Shown in pieces: positions 43,606-52,993 of a DNA stretch of 64,000 nucleotides. The translations under genes and the position numbers were made by a program. This stretch comes from Streptomyces spinosisporus. GTDB lineage: Bacteria > Actinomycetota > Actinomycetes > Streptomycetales > Streptomycetaceae. The notes below the pieces were generated by a model. The model saw nothing but the letters and a program-made list of their open reading frames with translations. It did not search any database and was not told the DNA's origin. Where the stretch lies: NCBI RefSeq assembly GCF_022698145.1, contig NZ_JALDAX010000008.1, forward strand, positions 62,001 through 126,000. Direction: 5' to 3'. The number at the start of each line of letters is the position of its first letter. Within the stretch, counting starts at the first letter, position 1.

Positions 43606-43654
43606 GCTTTGATATTCAAACCGTGATGACGTCTTCAGCTTTGGGATTCAAAGC
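43606..43654. promoter_or_regulatory. Two 17-bp operator-like sites between MFS and HxlR genes
   Basis: GCTTTGATATTCAAACC (43606-43622) and GCTTTGGGATTCAAAGC (43638-43654) share the pattern GCTTTG-N2-ATTCAAA, 32 bp apart, about three helical turns. The second is a perfect 6-5-6 palindrome. The position between divergent start codons fits binding by the adjacent HxlR regulator. Confidence 0.7.
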
Positions 43655-43675
43655 ACAGGGCGGATACTGGTCGGC

Positions 43676-44155
43676 GTGACGACACAACGCATCGATCCCG
43701 GTGAGGTGCCCGGGCGGCCCTGTTCGATCGCTGCCTCCCTTCAGGTGGTCGGCGACCGATGGGCGCTGCTCGCCATCCGCGAGGTCACGTTCGGCAACCA
43801 CCGCTTCCGGCAGATCGCCAAGAACACCGGCGCCCCCACCGACCGCCTGTCCGCCCGTTTGAAGGGCCTGGTCTCGGCCGGGGTGATGGAACGCCGTCCG
43901 CTGCCCGACGAACCTCGCCACGAGGGCTACTACCTCACGGACGCGGGCCGTGACCTGGTCGGCGTCCTGCGCGAACTGCTGCGCTGGGGAGACCGCTGGA
44001 TCACGACGTCCCCCTCGATGCGACTGCGCCACCACGATCACGAGTTCACCCCGCGTGCCGTGTGCGCACACTGCGGCGAGGCAGCCGATCGGGACGACGT
44101 CGAGCTCGAGGTGACCGCCGACGGCTGGACGCTGGAGGGTCCCAGCACACCGTAA
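43676..44155 (+). CDS. HxlR-family transcriptional regulator
   Basis: This 159-residue protein has the HxlR winged helix: CSIAASLQVVGDRWALLAIREVTFGNHRFRQIAKNTGAPTDRLSARLKGLVSAGVMERRPLPDEPRHEGYYLTDAGRDL. A C-terminal extension includes CAHCGEAADRDD, with a Cys pair. It probably senses a redox or small-molecule signal and controls the divergent MFS gene through the paired sites upstream. The GTG at 43676 is the likely start. Confidence 0.88.
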   Translation: MTTQRIDPGEVPGRPCSIAASLQVVGDRWALLAIREVTFGNHRFRQIAKNTGAPTDRLSARLKGLVSAGVMERRPLPDEPRHEGYYLTDAGRDLVGVLRELLRWGDRWITTSPSMRLRHHDHEFTPRAVCAHCGEAADRDDVELEVTADGWTLEGPSTP

Positions 44156-44223
44156 GGAAAAGTGTGCGGTCTGCAAAAAACTACTAAATGGATCTTTTGC
44201 CTCACGGCTGTCACGTTGGAGAG

Positions 44224-45240
44224 GTGAAGAAGCGATCCGCATCCCCCCGGTTCCTCGCCCTCGCGGGCACCGTCCTGCTGTGGGCCTGCGCCTTCCCCGC
44301 CATCCGTGTGGGCGTGGCGGGGCTCGGCCTGGTCGCGCTGTCCTTCCTGCGGCTCGCCGTCGCGGCCGTCGCCCTGCTGGCCATGGCTCCGTTCGCCGGC
44401 GTACGCCTGCCGCGCAAGCGGGACCTGCCGCTGATCGGACTGTGCGGACTGACCGGCATGACCGCATACCAGGTGCTGCTGAACTGGGGGGAGGTGCATG
44501 TCGAGGCAGGCACGGCGAGCCTGTTGATCGCGATCGCTCCGGTGTTCAGCGTCCTCTTGGGCAGTGTGTTCCTGTCCGAGCGTCCGACCCGCAATGTCGT
44601 CCTCGGCAGCCTGATCGCCATCGCGGGCACCGCGGTCGTGACCCTGGCCGAGGGGTACTCCGGTTTCAGCCCGGCCTCGCTGGTGGTGCTGGCCGCCGCC
44701 GTCGTCCAGGGCGTGTACCACTTCGCCAGCAAGCCGCTGCTGAAGCACTACAGCGGACTGGAGGTGGCGACCTACGCGATGGTCGCTGGCACCCTCTTCG
44801 CCCTGCCCCTCGCACCCCGCGCGGTGAGCGCGACGGTCGGCGCCCCGGCAGACGCGCTGTGGTCCGCCGTGTTCCTGGGGCTGCTGCCTTCCGCGCTCGG
44901 CTTCGTCATCTGGGGGTACGCGGTCGCCCGTCTGCCTCTGGCGGCTTCCACGGCGGCTCTGTACCTGGTCCCGCCCGTGGCCCTCGTGGTTTCGTTCGTA
45001 TGGCTGGGTGAGCGACCTCTTCCGCTCGAACTGGCCGGGGGCGCGATCACCGTGGCCGGGGTCGTCCTGATCAATCGCCGCAGGGCCGAAGAACCCGGGA
45101 CAGACGTTGAGGCGGTCCCCCTGTCGGCGTCCGGCTCCGCGCGCGACGACACATGCACGGACGCGACGGGGAGCACGAGCGGTCGTGAGGATCGCAGGCC
45201 CACCGGCTCCCTCGCGCGGACGTCTCCGCGACACCACTGA
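44224..45240 (+). CDS. EamA/DMT-family transporter
   Basis: This 338-residue protein has ten hydrophobic helices in two EamA repeats: FLALAGTVLLWACAFPAIRVGVAGL to LLIAIAPVFSVLLGSVFLSERP, and SPASLVVLAAAVVQGVYHFASK to AALYLVPPVALVVSFVWLGERP. A ~45-residue hydrophilic tail ends it. Members export amino acids or metabolites. The GTG at 44224 gives the family N-terminus (MKKRSASPRF) but its GGAG is only two bases away; an ATG at 44188 is the alternative. The LysR gene follows 13 bp later, suggesting one transcript. Confidence 0.82.
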   Translation: MKKRSASPRFLALAGTVLLWACAFPAIRVGVAGLGLVALSFLRLAVAAVALLAMAPFAGVRLPRKRDLPLIGLCGLTGMTAYQVLLNWGEVHVEAGTASLLIAIAPVFSVLLGSVFLSERPTRNVVLGSLIAIAGTAVVTLAEGYSGFSPASLVVLAAAVVQGVYHFASKPLLKHYSGLEVATYAMVAGTLFALPLAPRAVSATVGAPADALWSAVFLGLLPSALGFVIWGYAVARLPLAASTAALYLVPPVALVVSFVWLGERPLPLELAGGAITVAGVVLINRRRAEEPGTDVEAVPLSASGSARDDTCTDATGSTSGREDRRPTGSLARTSPRHH

Positions 45241-45253
45241 TGAGGTGCTCTTC

Positions 45254-46201
45254 ATGCTCGATGTGCGACGGCTGCGGATGCTGCAGCACCTGGCGGCCTA
45301 CGGGACGATCGCGGCGACAGCCGATGCGCTGCACCTGACCGGCCCGGCTGTGTCACAGCAACTGGCCGTGCTGGAACGCGAGGCCGGCGTGCCGGTGGTC
45401 GAGAAGCGGGGACGCACGCTGTGTCTGACCCCCGCCGGAGAACTCCTCGTGGCGCACGCCGAGGTGATCCTCGGCGACCTCGCCGCCGCGGAGTCCGATC
45501 TCGCCGCGCTCAAGGGCGGGCACCACGGGGTGCTGCGCGTGGCTGCTTTCGCCTCGGTCGCACGCACCTTGCTGCCCCACGTGTACCGGGCGCTCTCCCG
45601 GCACGAGGACGGGACGGCACCCACGCTGACCCTCCGGCTGGACGAGCAGGAACCGGACCAGGCGCTGGAGGCCCTGCGGAAACACCGGACCGACGTGGTC
45701 GTGGCCCACAGCTACACGGTGCTGCCCCGGAACTTCCCGCACCACAGTCAGCAGGAGTTCCTCATGGAGGATCCGGTGGTGCTGTGCGTGCACCCGGAAC
45801 GGGCCCGCAGCCTCGGCCTCTCACCCGGTCAGCCCGCCGACCTCGCCCGGCTCGCCGACGACCCATGGCTCACGCCGGGCCCCGACACCTCCTGCTACGA
45901 GATGATCCAACGGGCCTGCGGAGCAGCCGGGTTCGTACCTGACATCCGGGTCCGCAGCAGCGACTTCTCAGTACTGCTGACCCTCGTCGCCGCACATGCC
46001 GGCGTCGCCCTGGCCCCTCGCCTCGCCGTCCCCGAACCTCATGACGGCGTCAGCCTGCACCCCCTGCTCGCACCGGTCGCCCGCACCATCTGCACCGTCG
46101 TTCGCCCCGGCACGGCGCGCAACCCGGACGTACACCAATTCCGCTCTCTCCTCGAACAGGCAGCAGCCCGGCACGGGTCGCCGCCGACAGCGGACTCATG
46201 A
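45254..46201 (+). CDS. LysR-family transcriptional regulator
   Basis: This 315-residue regulator has the LysR helix-turn-helix (MLDVRRLRMLQHLAAYGTIAATADALHLTGPAVSQQLAVLEREAGVPVVEKRGR) and a two-lobed effector domain. The ATG at 45254 has GAGG about eight bases upstream. It begins 13 bp after the EamA stop and may control that exporter. Its stop overlaps the convergent AraC gene by 6 bp. Confidence 0.88.
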   Translation: MLDVRRLRMLQHLAAYGTIAATADALHLTGPAVSQQLAVLEREAGVPVVEKRGRTLCLTPAGELLVAHAEVILGDLAAAESDLAALKGGHHGVLRVAAFASVARTLLPHVYRALSRHEDGTAPTLTLRLDEQEPDQALEALRKHRTDVVVAHSYTVLPRNFPHHSQQEFLMEDPVVLCVHPERARSLGLSPGQPADLARLADDPWLTPGPDTSCYEMIQRACGAAGFVPDIRVRSSDFSVLLTLVAAHAGVALAPRLAVPEPHDGVSLHPLLAPVARTICTVVRPGTARNPDVHQFRSLLEQAAARHGSPPTADS

Positions 46202-47146
46202 CCGCAGCCGAGCGTCACGTTCCTCGGTCCTGGCCGCCTCCCTGTAACGCCGCGGCGCAACACCCATCGCCCGCTTGAAGGCGTTGCTGAAGGCGCTCTC
46301 CGAGGTGTAGCCAACGGAGCGGGCGAGGGAGGCGACGGGGGTCGTGTCCTGGCGCAGGGCTCGGGCGGCCAGGCTCATCCGCCAGTTCATCAGGTAGGAC
46401 AGGGGCGGCACTCCGGCCGCCTCCTTGAACCGTACGGCGAAGGTGGTGCGGGACATCGCGGCGGCCCCGGCCAGCTCCTCCAGCTGCCAGGGGTGCGCCG
46501 GGTCGCCGTGCATCAGACGCAGGGCGGGGGCGAGCCGGGCGTCGGCGAGGGCGCGCAGCCAGCCCGCGGGCAGCCCGTCGGCCTCGGTGAGACAGACCCG
46601 CAGCACCTGGACGAACACGAGCTGGGCGAGCTGGTCCGAGGCGAACTCCCCACCGGCGCGGTGCGGTTGCATCTCCTCGGTCAGCTGCCCGATCAGCCAG
46701 CGCAGCGCGGGTGCCTCGGCCGCGTCGGCGCGCACATGGATCATCTCGGGCAGCGCCCGGCGCAGCAGCTCGCCGCTGTCCCGGCTCAGGTCGATGTGCC
46801 CGGAGACGCACATGACGTCCTCGACCTCTCCCCCGCCGAGCCGTGCCATGCCGGTCTCGGGGTCCACGGCGACGTCGGCCGAGTCGACCGGCTCGGGGCC
46901 GGGTTCGCTGCACATCACGTACGCCTGCCGGCCGTCGGAGACGACGACGTCGCCCTCGGACAGCTTCAGCGGCTCCCCGCCGTCCTCGCGGACGAGCAGA
47001 CAGCCGCCCCGCACCACCGCGTTGACCTTGAGCCTGTCGCGTCCGCGCAACCGGATCGCCCAGGACCCGCCGGCCGTGAAGCCGCCGGAGAACACGCTGC
47101 GGGCATCGGCGACGGCCAGGGCGTCGGAGAGGGGATCCGCGGACAT
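46196..47146 (-). CDS. AraC-family transcriptional regulator
   Basis: This 316-residue protein has an N-terminal cupin-type AraC_binding_2-like domain (VFSGGFTAGGSWAIRLRGRDRLKVNAVVRGGCLLV) and a C-terminal double helix-turn-helix (WQLEELAGAAAMSRTTFAVRFKEAAGVPPLSYLMNWRMSLAARALRQDTTPVASLARSVGYTSESAFSNAFKRAMGVAPRRYR). It diverges from the SDR gene over 101 bp and is its probable regulator. The ATG at 47146 (MSADPLSDAL) is preferred to a codon 18 bp upstream. Confidence 0.88.
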   Translation of the reverse strand: MSADPLSDALAVADARSVFSGGFTAGGSWAIRLRGRDRLKVNAVVRGGCLLVREDGGEPLKLSEGDVVVSDGRQAYVMCSEPGPEPVDSADVAVDPETGMARLGGGEVEDVMCVSGHIDLSRDSGELLRRALPEMIHVRADAAEAPALRWLIGQLTEEMQPHRAGGEFASDQLAQLVFVQVLRVCLTEADGLPAGWLRALADARLAPALRLMHGDPAHPWQLEELAGAAAMSRTTFAVRFKEAAGVPPLSYLMNWRMSLAARALRQDTTPVASLARSVGYTSESAFSNAFKRAMGVAPRRYREAARTEERDARLRS

Positions 47147-47247
47147 GCTCGAACTATCACGCAAGTAATGCGGATTCTCAAGTATTCATCGTACGGAATC
47201 GCGGACCTACGGTGGCGTGGACGGCTCATTCAGAGGAGTTACCCACC

Positions 47248-48234
47248 ATGACCACCGCACAGCATCCCCTGCCCTCCGGCTTCGGCGCCGCGAGCACCGC
47301 CGAGGAGGTGATCAAGGGCATCAACCTGACCGGCAAGGTCGCCGTCGTCACCGGCGGCTACTCCGGCATCGGCCTGGAGACGGCCCGCGTCCTGCGCTCG
47401 GCGGGCGCCGAGGTCGTCGTACCGGCGCGCGACCTCGAACGCGCACAGGACGCGCTGAAGGATGTGCCCGGTGCCGAGGTCGAGTACATGGACCTGCTGG
47501 ACCCGGCGTCGATCGACGCCTTCGCGGAGAAGTTCCTGGCCTCCGGGCGCCCGCTGCACATCCTGGTCAACAGCGCCGGCATCATGGCGACCCCGCTGAC
47601 CCGCGACGCCCGCGGCTACGAGACGCAGTTCGCCACCAACCACCTGGGCCACTTCCAGCTGGTGAAGCGCCTGTGGCCGGCGCTCGTCGCGGCCGACGGC
47701 GCGCGCGTCGTGTCGGTGTCCTCGCGGGGCATCCGGTTCGGCGACGTCGACTTCGACGACCTGCACTTCGAGCACCGGACCTACGAACCGTTCCTCGCCT
47801 ACGGCCAGTCGAAGACCGCCAACGCGCTGTTCGCCGTGGAGCTGGACCGGCGCGGGCGGACCGAGGGCATCCGGGCCTTCTCCGTGCACCCGGGCACCAT
47901 CATCGACACCAATCTCGCCAAGCATCTGCCCGCCGAGGCCTTCCGCGCGGCCGGGGCCGTGGACGCCGAGGGACGGACCGTCCGCGACCCCTCCCGGCAG
48001 CTGAAGACGATCCCGCAGGGAGCGGCCACCAGCGTCTGGTGCGCCACCAGCGCGCGGCTCGCCGGTATGGGCGGGGTCTACTGCGAGAACTGCGACGTCA
48101 GCCCCCTCGTGTCGGCCGAGGAGGAGGCCGCCTGGCGTGCCGGGGCCGAGACCCCCGGTGTGCTGCCCTACGCCGTCGACCCAGAGGCGGCGGCCCGCCT
48201 CTGGGAGGTCAGCGAACGACTGCTCACACGGTGA
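47248..48234 (+). CDS. Short-chain dehydrogenase/reductase
   Basis: This 328-residue SDR has the NAD(P) motif TGGYSGIGLETARVL, the structural NSAGIM, and YGQSKTAN as the catalytic YxxxK with Ser in VSVSSRG. It resembles the retinol dehydrogenase/protochlorophyllide reductase-like SDR group. The ATG follows AGAGGAG by about nine bases. It is divergent from the AraC regulator. Its stop overlaps the convergent aldo/keto reductase stop by 11 bp. Confidence 0.9.
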   Translation: MTTAQHPLPSGFGAASTAEEVIKGINLTGKVAVVTGGYSGIGLETARVLRSAGAEVVVPARDLERAQDALKDVPGAEVEYMDLLDPASIDAFAEKFLASGRPLHILVNSAGIMATPLTRDARGYETQFATNHLGHFQLVKRLWPALVAADGARVVSVSSRGIRFGDVDFDDLHFEHRTYEPFLAYGQSKTANALFAVELDRRGRTEGIRAFSVHPGTIIDTNLAKHLPAEAFRAAGAVDAEGRTVRDPSRQLKTIPQGAATSVWCATSARLAGMGGVYCENCDVSPLVSAEEEAAWRAGAETPGVLPYAVDPEAAARLWEVSERLLTR

Positions 48235-49216
48235 CGATCTCGTCGATGCGGGCCAGCTCGTCGGCGTCGAAGTCCAGGTTGCGGGTGGCCGCGACGCTGT
48301 CCTCGATCTGCTGCGCGCTGCTCGCACCGACCAGCGCCGAGGTCACCCGGCCGCCGCGCAGCGCCCAGGCCAGGGCCAGCTGGGCCAGGGTCTGACCGCG
48401 GCCCTTGGCCAGGTCGTCGAGGGCCCGCAGCCTGCCCACCAGTTCCTCGGTGACCGCGTCCGAGTTCAGGAAGGGACTGTCGCTCGCCGCCCGCGAACCC
48501 TCCGGGATGCCGTCGAGGTAGCGGGAGGAGAGCAGGCCCTGCTCCAGCGGGGAGTACACGATCGAGCCGACCTGCAGCTCGTCGAGGGCGTCCAGGAGGC
48601 CCTCGGTCTCCGGGCGGCGGTCGAGCATCGAGTAGCGCGGCTGGTGGATCAGCAGCGGGGTGCCCAGCTCGTCGAGGATGCGGGCGGCCTCGCGGGTCTG
48701 CTCCGCCGAGTAGTTGGAGACGCCGACGTAGAGCGCCTTGCCCTGCTGCACCGCCGAGTGCAGGGCGCCCATCGTCTCCTCCAGGGGAGTGTCCGGGTCG
48801 TGGCGGTGGGAGTAGAAGATGTCCACGTAGTCCAGGCCCATCCGCTTAAGGCTCTGGTCCAGCGAGGACAGCAGGTACTTGCGGGAGCCGAACTCGCCGT
48901 ACGGCCCGGGCCACATCCGGTAGCCGGCCTTGGTGGAGATGACCAGCTCGTCGCGGTGGCCGGTGAAGTCCGCCTTCAGGGCCTCGCCGAGGGCGGACTC
49001 GGCGGCGCCGGGCGGCGGGCCGTAGTTGTTGGCCAGGTCGAAGTGGGTGACGCCGAGGTCGAAGGCGCGGCGCAAGATGGCCCGCTGGGTCTCGACCGGA
49101 CGGTCGGGACCGAAGTTGTGCCAGAGGCCGAGCGAGATCGCGGGGAGCCTCAGGCCGCTGCGTCCGGTGCGCCGGTAGGGCATGTCCGCGTAACGGTCGG
49201 GGTGTGCGGTGTACAA
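48224..49216 (-). CDS. Aldo/keto reductase, YghZ/L-glyceraldehyde 3-phosphate reductase-like
   Basis: This 330-residue enzyme has the tetrad visible: Asp and Tyr in THFDLANNYG, Lys in ISTKAGYRMWPGPYGEFGSRKYLL and His in FYSHRHDPDTPLEETM. The KAGYRMWPGPYGE block and the N-terminus MYTAHPDRYADMPYRRTGRSGLRLP match the YghZ-type subgroup that reduces L-glyceraldehyde 3-phosphate and related aldehydes. The TTG at 49216 has GGAG about six bases upstream and gives that N-terminus. It diverges from the LysR gene at 49353. Confidence 0.88.
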   Translation of the reverse strand: MYTAHPDRYADMPYRRTGRSGLRLPAISLGLWHNFGPDRPVETQRAILRRAFDLGVTHFDLANNYGPPPGAAESALGEALKADFTGHRDELVISTKAGYRMWPGPYGEFGSRKYLLSSLDQSLKRMGLDYVDIFYSHRHDPDTPLEETMGALHSAVQQGKALYVGVSNYSAEQTREAARILDELGTPLLIHQPRYSMLDRRPETEGLLDALDELQVGSIVYSPLEQGLLSSRYLDGIPEGSRAASDSPFLNSDAVTEELVGRLRALDDLAKGRGQTLAQLALAWALRGGRVTSALVGASSAQQIEDSVAATRNLDFDADELARIDEIVTV

Positions 49217-49352
49217 CGCGACTCCAGAGGGGTTGGCACACGAGATTCCGGTTCCGGGAACTGCCGGGAAACCGGTACCCACTCTCGCGCGACCTGCGGC
49301 CAGTGGTCCAACAGGAGAATGCGATGGAACTCAGCGGCTAGGCTTCTCAATC

Positions 49353-50246
49353 GTGGAACTTCGTCATCTTCAGCACTTCGTCGCGGTCGCCGAGGACCAG
49401 CACTTCACCCGGGCAGCGGAACGGCTGATGGTGTCCCAGTCGGGGCTGTCGGCCTCGATCCGCGCGCTGGAGCGGGAGTTGCAGACCCCGCTCTTCGTGC
49501 GCACCACCCGCCGGGTCACGCTCACGGAGGCCGGGCGGGCGCTGCTGGGCGAGGCGGAACGGATCCTGGCGCAGGTGCGCTCGGCGCACGAGGCGGTCGC
49601 CGCCGTGCAGGGCGTCCTGCGCGGGACGCTGTCTCTCGGCACCGAGCAGTGCATCGCGGGAGTCCATGTGGCGGGGCTGCTCGCCGCCTTCCGTCGGATG
49701 CACCCGGACGTGGAGATCCGGCTGCGGCAGGAGGGCTCGGGCGCGCTCGCGGAGGAGGTCGCGGCCGGGCGCCTGGACCTCGCCTTCGCCTACCGCACGC
49801 AGGCCGACACCGACCAGCTGCGCTCGGTCTCGCTGACCGGCGAGCCGATGACCGTGCTGTGCCACCCCTCCCACCGGCTGGCGACCGGCGGTGCGGCGGT
49901 CACGCCGGACGACCTCGGCGGTGAGGTGTTCGTGGACTTCCATCCGGACTGGGGACCGCGCCGCACCACGGACGCGGCCTTCGCCGAGGCCGGCGTGCGG
50001 CGCACCGTCGCGCTGGAGGTCAACGACGTGCACAGTCTGCTGGACCTGGTCGACGAGAACCTCGGCATCGCCGTCGTGCCCCGGCACTTCCGGCACAAGC
50101 GCGAGTCGCTCAGCGCGCTGCCCGTGAAGGGCACCGGCGAGACCGTCTACGAGACTGTGGCCCTGCTGCCGCCGCCGCAGGCGACCAGTCCGGCGGCCCG
50201 GGCGCTGATGTCGCTTCTCCAACAGGGGACGCACGAGGCGCCGTAA
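49353..50246 (+). CDS. LysR-family transcriptional regulator
   Basis: This 297-residue regulator has MELRHLQHFVAVAEDQHFTRAAERLMVSQSGLSASIRALERELQTPLFVRTTRRV as its DNA-binding half and a two-lobed effector domain. TAGGCT at 49339-49344 lies eight bases before the GTG, so the message may be leaderless. It diverges from the YghZ-like aldo/keto reductase across 136 bp and is its probable regulator. Its stop overlaps an ATG at 50246 of the next frame. Confidence 0.9.
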   Translation: MELRHLQHFVAVAEDQHFTRAAERLMVSQSGLSASIRALERELQTPLFVRTTRRVTLTEAGRALLGEAERILAQVRSAHEAVAAVQGVLRGTLSLGTEQCIAGVHVAGLLAAFRRMHPDVEIRLRQEGSGALAEEVAAGRLDLAFAYRTQADTDQLRSVSLTGEPMTVLCHPSHRLATGGAAVTPDDLGGEVFVDFHPDWGPRRTTDAAFAEAGVRRTVALEVNDVHSLLDLVDENLGIAVVPRHFRHKRESLSALPVKGTGETVYETVALLPPPQATSPAARALMSLLQQGTHEAP

Positions 50247-50263
50247 TGCGCGATGGTGGATGG

Positions 50264-50779
50264 ATGCATGCCAAGGACATCCTCATCGACGCGTTCAACC
50301 GCATCCAGGAAGAAGTCCACTCCGCCGTCGAGGGACTCGAACCGGACGTGCTCAACGCCCGCCCCTCGCACGACGCCAACTCCATCAGCTGGCTCATCTG
50401 GCACCTCACCCGCGTCCAGGACGACCACATCGCCGATGCCTTCGGGCTTGACCAGGTCTGGCTCACGCAGGACTGGCACAAGCGCTTCGGCCTGGATATG
50501 CCGCCCCGGGACACCGGCTACGGCCACAGCTCCACCAAGGTCGGCAAGGTGCGGGTCGACTCCGGCACCCTGCTGACCGGCTATTACGACGCCGTCCACG
50601 AGCAGACGCTCGGCGCGCTGCGCGATCTCGCCGCCAAGGATCTGGAGCGCGTGGTCGACGAGCGCTGGGACCCGCCGGTCACCCTGGGCGTACGGCTGGT
50701 CAGTGTCCTGTCCGACGATCACCAGCACGTCGGACAGGCCGCCTATGTACGGGGACTGCTGCAGAGCGCGGCTTCGTAG
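50264..50779 (+). CDS. DinB/DUF664-type (mycothiol-dependent-like) protein
   Basis: This 171-residue four-helix protein has the DinB-fold metal ligands [16 protein letters not shown] and [17 protein letters not shown]. Related actinobacterial proteins are mycothiol-dependent transferases or maleylpyruvate isomerase-like. The start is 50264 (MHAKDIL); an ATG at 50246 overlapping the LysR stop (TAATG) is also possible and would couple the two. It overlaps the convergent adenosine deaminase gene by 37 bp. Confidence 0.82.
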   Translation: MHAKDILIDAFNRIQEEVHSAVEGLEPDVLNARPSHDANSISWLIWHLTRVQDDHIADAFGLDQVWLTQDWHKRFGLDMPPRDTGYGHSSTKVGKVRVDSGTLLTGYYDAVHEQTLGALRDLAAKDLERVVDERWDPPVTLGVRLVSVLSDDHQHVGQAAYVRGLLQSAAS

Positions 50780-51831
50780 CCCGGCAGGACGACGTCCTCG
50801 ATGAGGGCCCTGCGCTCGCCGAACGGGATGAACGCGCTCTTCACGGCGTTCACTGTGACCGTGCGCAGGTCCTCGGTCGTCCAGCCCGCCTGCTCCACCA
50901 GCAGGGACATCTCACGCGTCATCGTCGTGCCCGACACCAGCCGGTTGTCGGTGTTGAGGGTGACCCGGAAGCCGAGGTCCTTCAGCTCGGTGATCGGGTG
51001 CTCGGCGATCGAAGTGGCCGCGCCCGTCTGGAGGTTGGAGGTCGGGCACATCTCCAGCGCGACACGGCGGTCGCGGACCCAGCCCGCGAGCCGTCCGAGC
51101 TTGCCGTCCACGATGTCGTCCGTGATGCGCACGCCGTGCCCGATGCGCTGGGCGCCGCACACCTGCAGTGCCTGGTGGACGCTGGGCAGGCCGTGGGCCT
51201 CGCCGGCGTGGATGGTGAACGGCACGCTCTCGCGGCGCAGGTGCTCGAAGGCGTCGAGGTGGTCGGCGGGCGGGAAGCCGTCCTCGGCGCCCGCGATGTC
51301 GAAGCCGACGACGCCGGCGTCGCGGAAGGCGACGGCGAGGTCGGCGGTCTCGCGCGTGCTGTCGAACATCCGCATGCCGCACAGCAGGGTGCCGACGCGG
51401 ACCGGCGTGCCCGCGGCCGCCGCCTTCGCCATACCCGCCCCGAGCCCTTCCTGGACGGTCTCGACGACCTCCGCCAGGGTGAGCCCGCCGTTCAGCATCA
51501 GCTCGGGGGCGTAGCGCACCTCGCCGTACACCACGCCGTCCGCGGCCAGGTCGAGGACGTACTCCTCGGCGGTGCGCAGCAGGCCCTCGCGGGTCTGCAT
51601 CACCGCGAGGGTGTGCTCGAAGGTGGCGATGTAGCGGACCAGGTCACCGGAGTTGGCCGCCTCGAAGTACCACGCGGCCAGCTCGTCCGGATCGGTGGTG
51701 GGCAGGGCGTGGCCGACCGCTGCGGCGAGCTCCACCACGGTGGCGGGGCGCAGGCCGCCGTCGAGGTGGTCGTGCAGGACGGCCTTGGGGAGGCGGCGGA
51801 TCACATCGGCGTCTACGCGCGTAGCGGTCAT
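50743..51831 (-). CDS. add: Adenosine deaminase
   Basis: This 362-residue TIM-barrel metalloenzyme deaminates adenosine to inosine. Zinc ligands are in [14 protein letters not shown] (two His), HAGEAHG (His with catalytic Glu) and [10 protein letters not shown] (Asp). [12 protein letters not shown] and IGHGVRI are further family blocks. It serves purine salvage and probably acts alone, because neighbours differ in strand or function. The 3' end overlaps the DinB-like gene. Confidence 0.9.
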   Translation of the reverse strand: MTATRVDADVIRRLPKAVLHDHLDGGLRPATVVELAAAVGHALPTTDPDELAAWYFEAANSGDLVRYIATFEHTLAVMQTREGLLRTAEEYVLDLAADGVVYGEVRYAPELMLNGGLTLAEVVETVQEGLGAGMAKAAAAGTPVRVGTLLCGMRMFDSTRETADLAVAFRDAGVVGFDIAGAEDGFPPADHLDAFEHLRRESVPFTIHAGEAHGLPSVHQALQVCGAQRIGHGVRITDDIVDGKLGRLAGWVRDRRVALEMCPTSNLQTGAATSIAEHPITELKDLGFRVTLNTDNRLVSGTTMTREMSLLVEQAGWTTEDLRTVTVNAVKSAFIPFGERRALIEDVVLPGYEAALCSSPRT

Positions 51832-51920
51832 GGCGGGGTCTTTCGTCGAGCGGGGTGGTTGGGGGACGGGGTTGGTCTTCGCCGGCCCGGGGAACCGGGT
51901 CCGGGCGGCGGGAGGAGCGG

Positions 51921-52307
51921 TCAGCCGGCGGGCTGGAGCAGGTCCCAGCGATTGCCGTAGAGGTCTTGGAAGACGGCGACCGAGCCGTACGGCTCGTGGC
52001 GCGGCTCCTCCAGGAAGGTCACGCCGGCGGCGAGCATCCGGGCGTGATCGCGAGCGAAGTCGTCGGTGTGCAGGAAGAACCCGACGCGCCCGCCGGTCTG
52101 GTCGCCGACCCGGGCGCGCTGCTCGTCACCCTTGGCCCGGGCGAGCAGCAGCGCGGTGCCCTGATCGCCCGGCGCGACGACGACCCAGCGGGAGCCGTCG
52201 GGGCGCGGGCTGTCCTCGACGAGGTGGAAGCCGAGGGCTTCGGTGTAGAAGCCGATCGCCTCGTCGTAGTCGTCGACGACGAGGGTGACCAGGGCGACGT
52301 GTCTCAT
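51921..52307 (-). CDS. VOC-family (glyoxalase-like) protein
   Basis: This 128-residue single VOC protein reads [46 protein letters not shown] and ends [24 protein letters not shown], with a metal-type His near the start and a Glu in the C-terminal half. Substrate unknown. The ATG at 52307 excludes a long in-frame extension. It lies 89 bp upstream of the adenosine deaminase gene on the same strand. Confidence 0.87.
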   Translation of the reverse strand: MRHVALVTLVVDDYDEAIGFYTEALGFHLVEDSPRPDGSRWVVVAPGDQGTALLLARAKGDEQRARVGDQTGGRVGFFLHTDDFARDHARMLAAGVTFLEEPRHEPYGSVAVFQDLYGNRWDLLQPAG

Positions 52308-52488
52308 CGGGGCCTTCCGGGAGGGGCGATTGACGGGAGAGGTTATACGTAAAACCCTTCGGGCGCCAGCCGGATGCGCCCCGGGGCACGGCTCGGCCGG
52401 AATCGCTCGTCCTAGGTCCCGGGTACGAGCCGGAGCCGGGCCCCGGACCGACGCGCGGGACCGTTGCGGGCGGCTAGCGTTCACGGGC

Positions 52489-52947
52489 ATGAAGATCGAC
52501 ACGTCGCCGCGCGATCCCCGGCAGCGCAGACAGGACGTCCTGCGCCGGCTGGACGAGGAGATCGACATCTGGGTGGCCTCAGCGGACGTCGACGGTCTGC
52601 CGTGTCTGGTTCCGCTCTGGTTCGTGTGGCACGACGCGTCCGTGTGGCTGGCGACGCGGACGACCAATCCGACCGGCCGCAATCTGAGCGCCGGGCGCCG
52701 GGCCCGGCTGGCGCTCGGGGACACCCGTGACGTGGTGCTCATCGACGGCGACGTGGAGGCCTGGGGCCTTGAGGAGGTGCCGGATGCGGCGGCCGAGGCG
52801 TTCCTCGCCAAAACGGGCTGGGATCCGCGGCGGGACAGCGCGTCGTACGCCTTCTTCCAGGTCCGTCCGCGCGCGGTGCAGGCCTGGCACGAGCAGCGCG
52901 AACTGCCCAAGCGGCATCTCATGAAGGACGGCGCCTGGCTGGTGTGA
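52489..52947 (+). CDS. Pyridoxamine 5'-phosphate oxidase-fold (FMN/F420-binding-like) protein
   Basis: This 152-residue split-barrel protein has WVASADVDGLPCLVPLWFVWHDASVWLATRTTNPTGRNL, matching the PNPOx-like flavin or F420-binding family. Its substrate is unknown. TAGCGT at 52475-52480 lies eight bases before the ATG, suggesting a leaderless message. It converges with the alcohol dehydrogenase at 52994. Confidence 0.82.
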   Translation: MKIDTSPRDPRQRRQDVLRRLDEEIDIWVASADVDGLPCLVPLWFVWHDASVWLATRTTNPTGRNLSAGRRARLALGDTRDVVLIDGDVEAWGLEEVPDAAAEAFLAKTGWDPRRDSASYAFFQVRPRAVQAWHEQRELPKRHLMKDGAWLV

Positions 52948-52993
52948 GGCGGCCACCCGGGGGGCGCGGCTCGGCCGCCCGGGTGGGTGTCCG

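Noticed and set aside
44145-44167. GCACAC-N11-GTGTGC inverted repeat after the HxlR gene
   Set aside because: The 6-bp stem is weak with a long loop; it could be a minor terminator but is too little to annotate.
48137-49924. A 595-codon plus-strand frame across the aldo/keto reductase and LysR genes
   Set aside because: It is an antisense shadow with no recognisable domain, and it crosses two well-supported genes.
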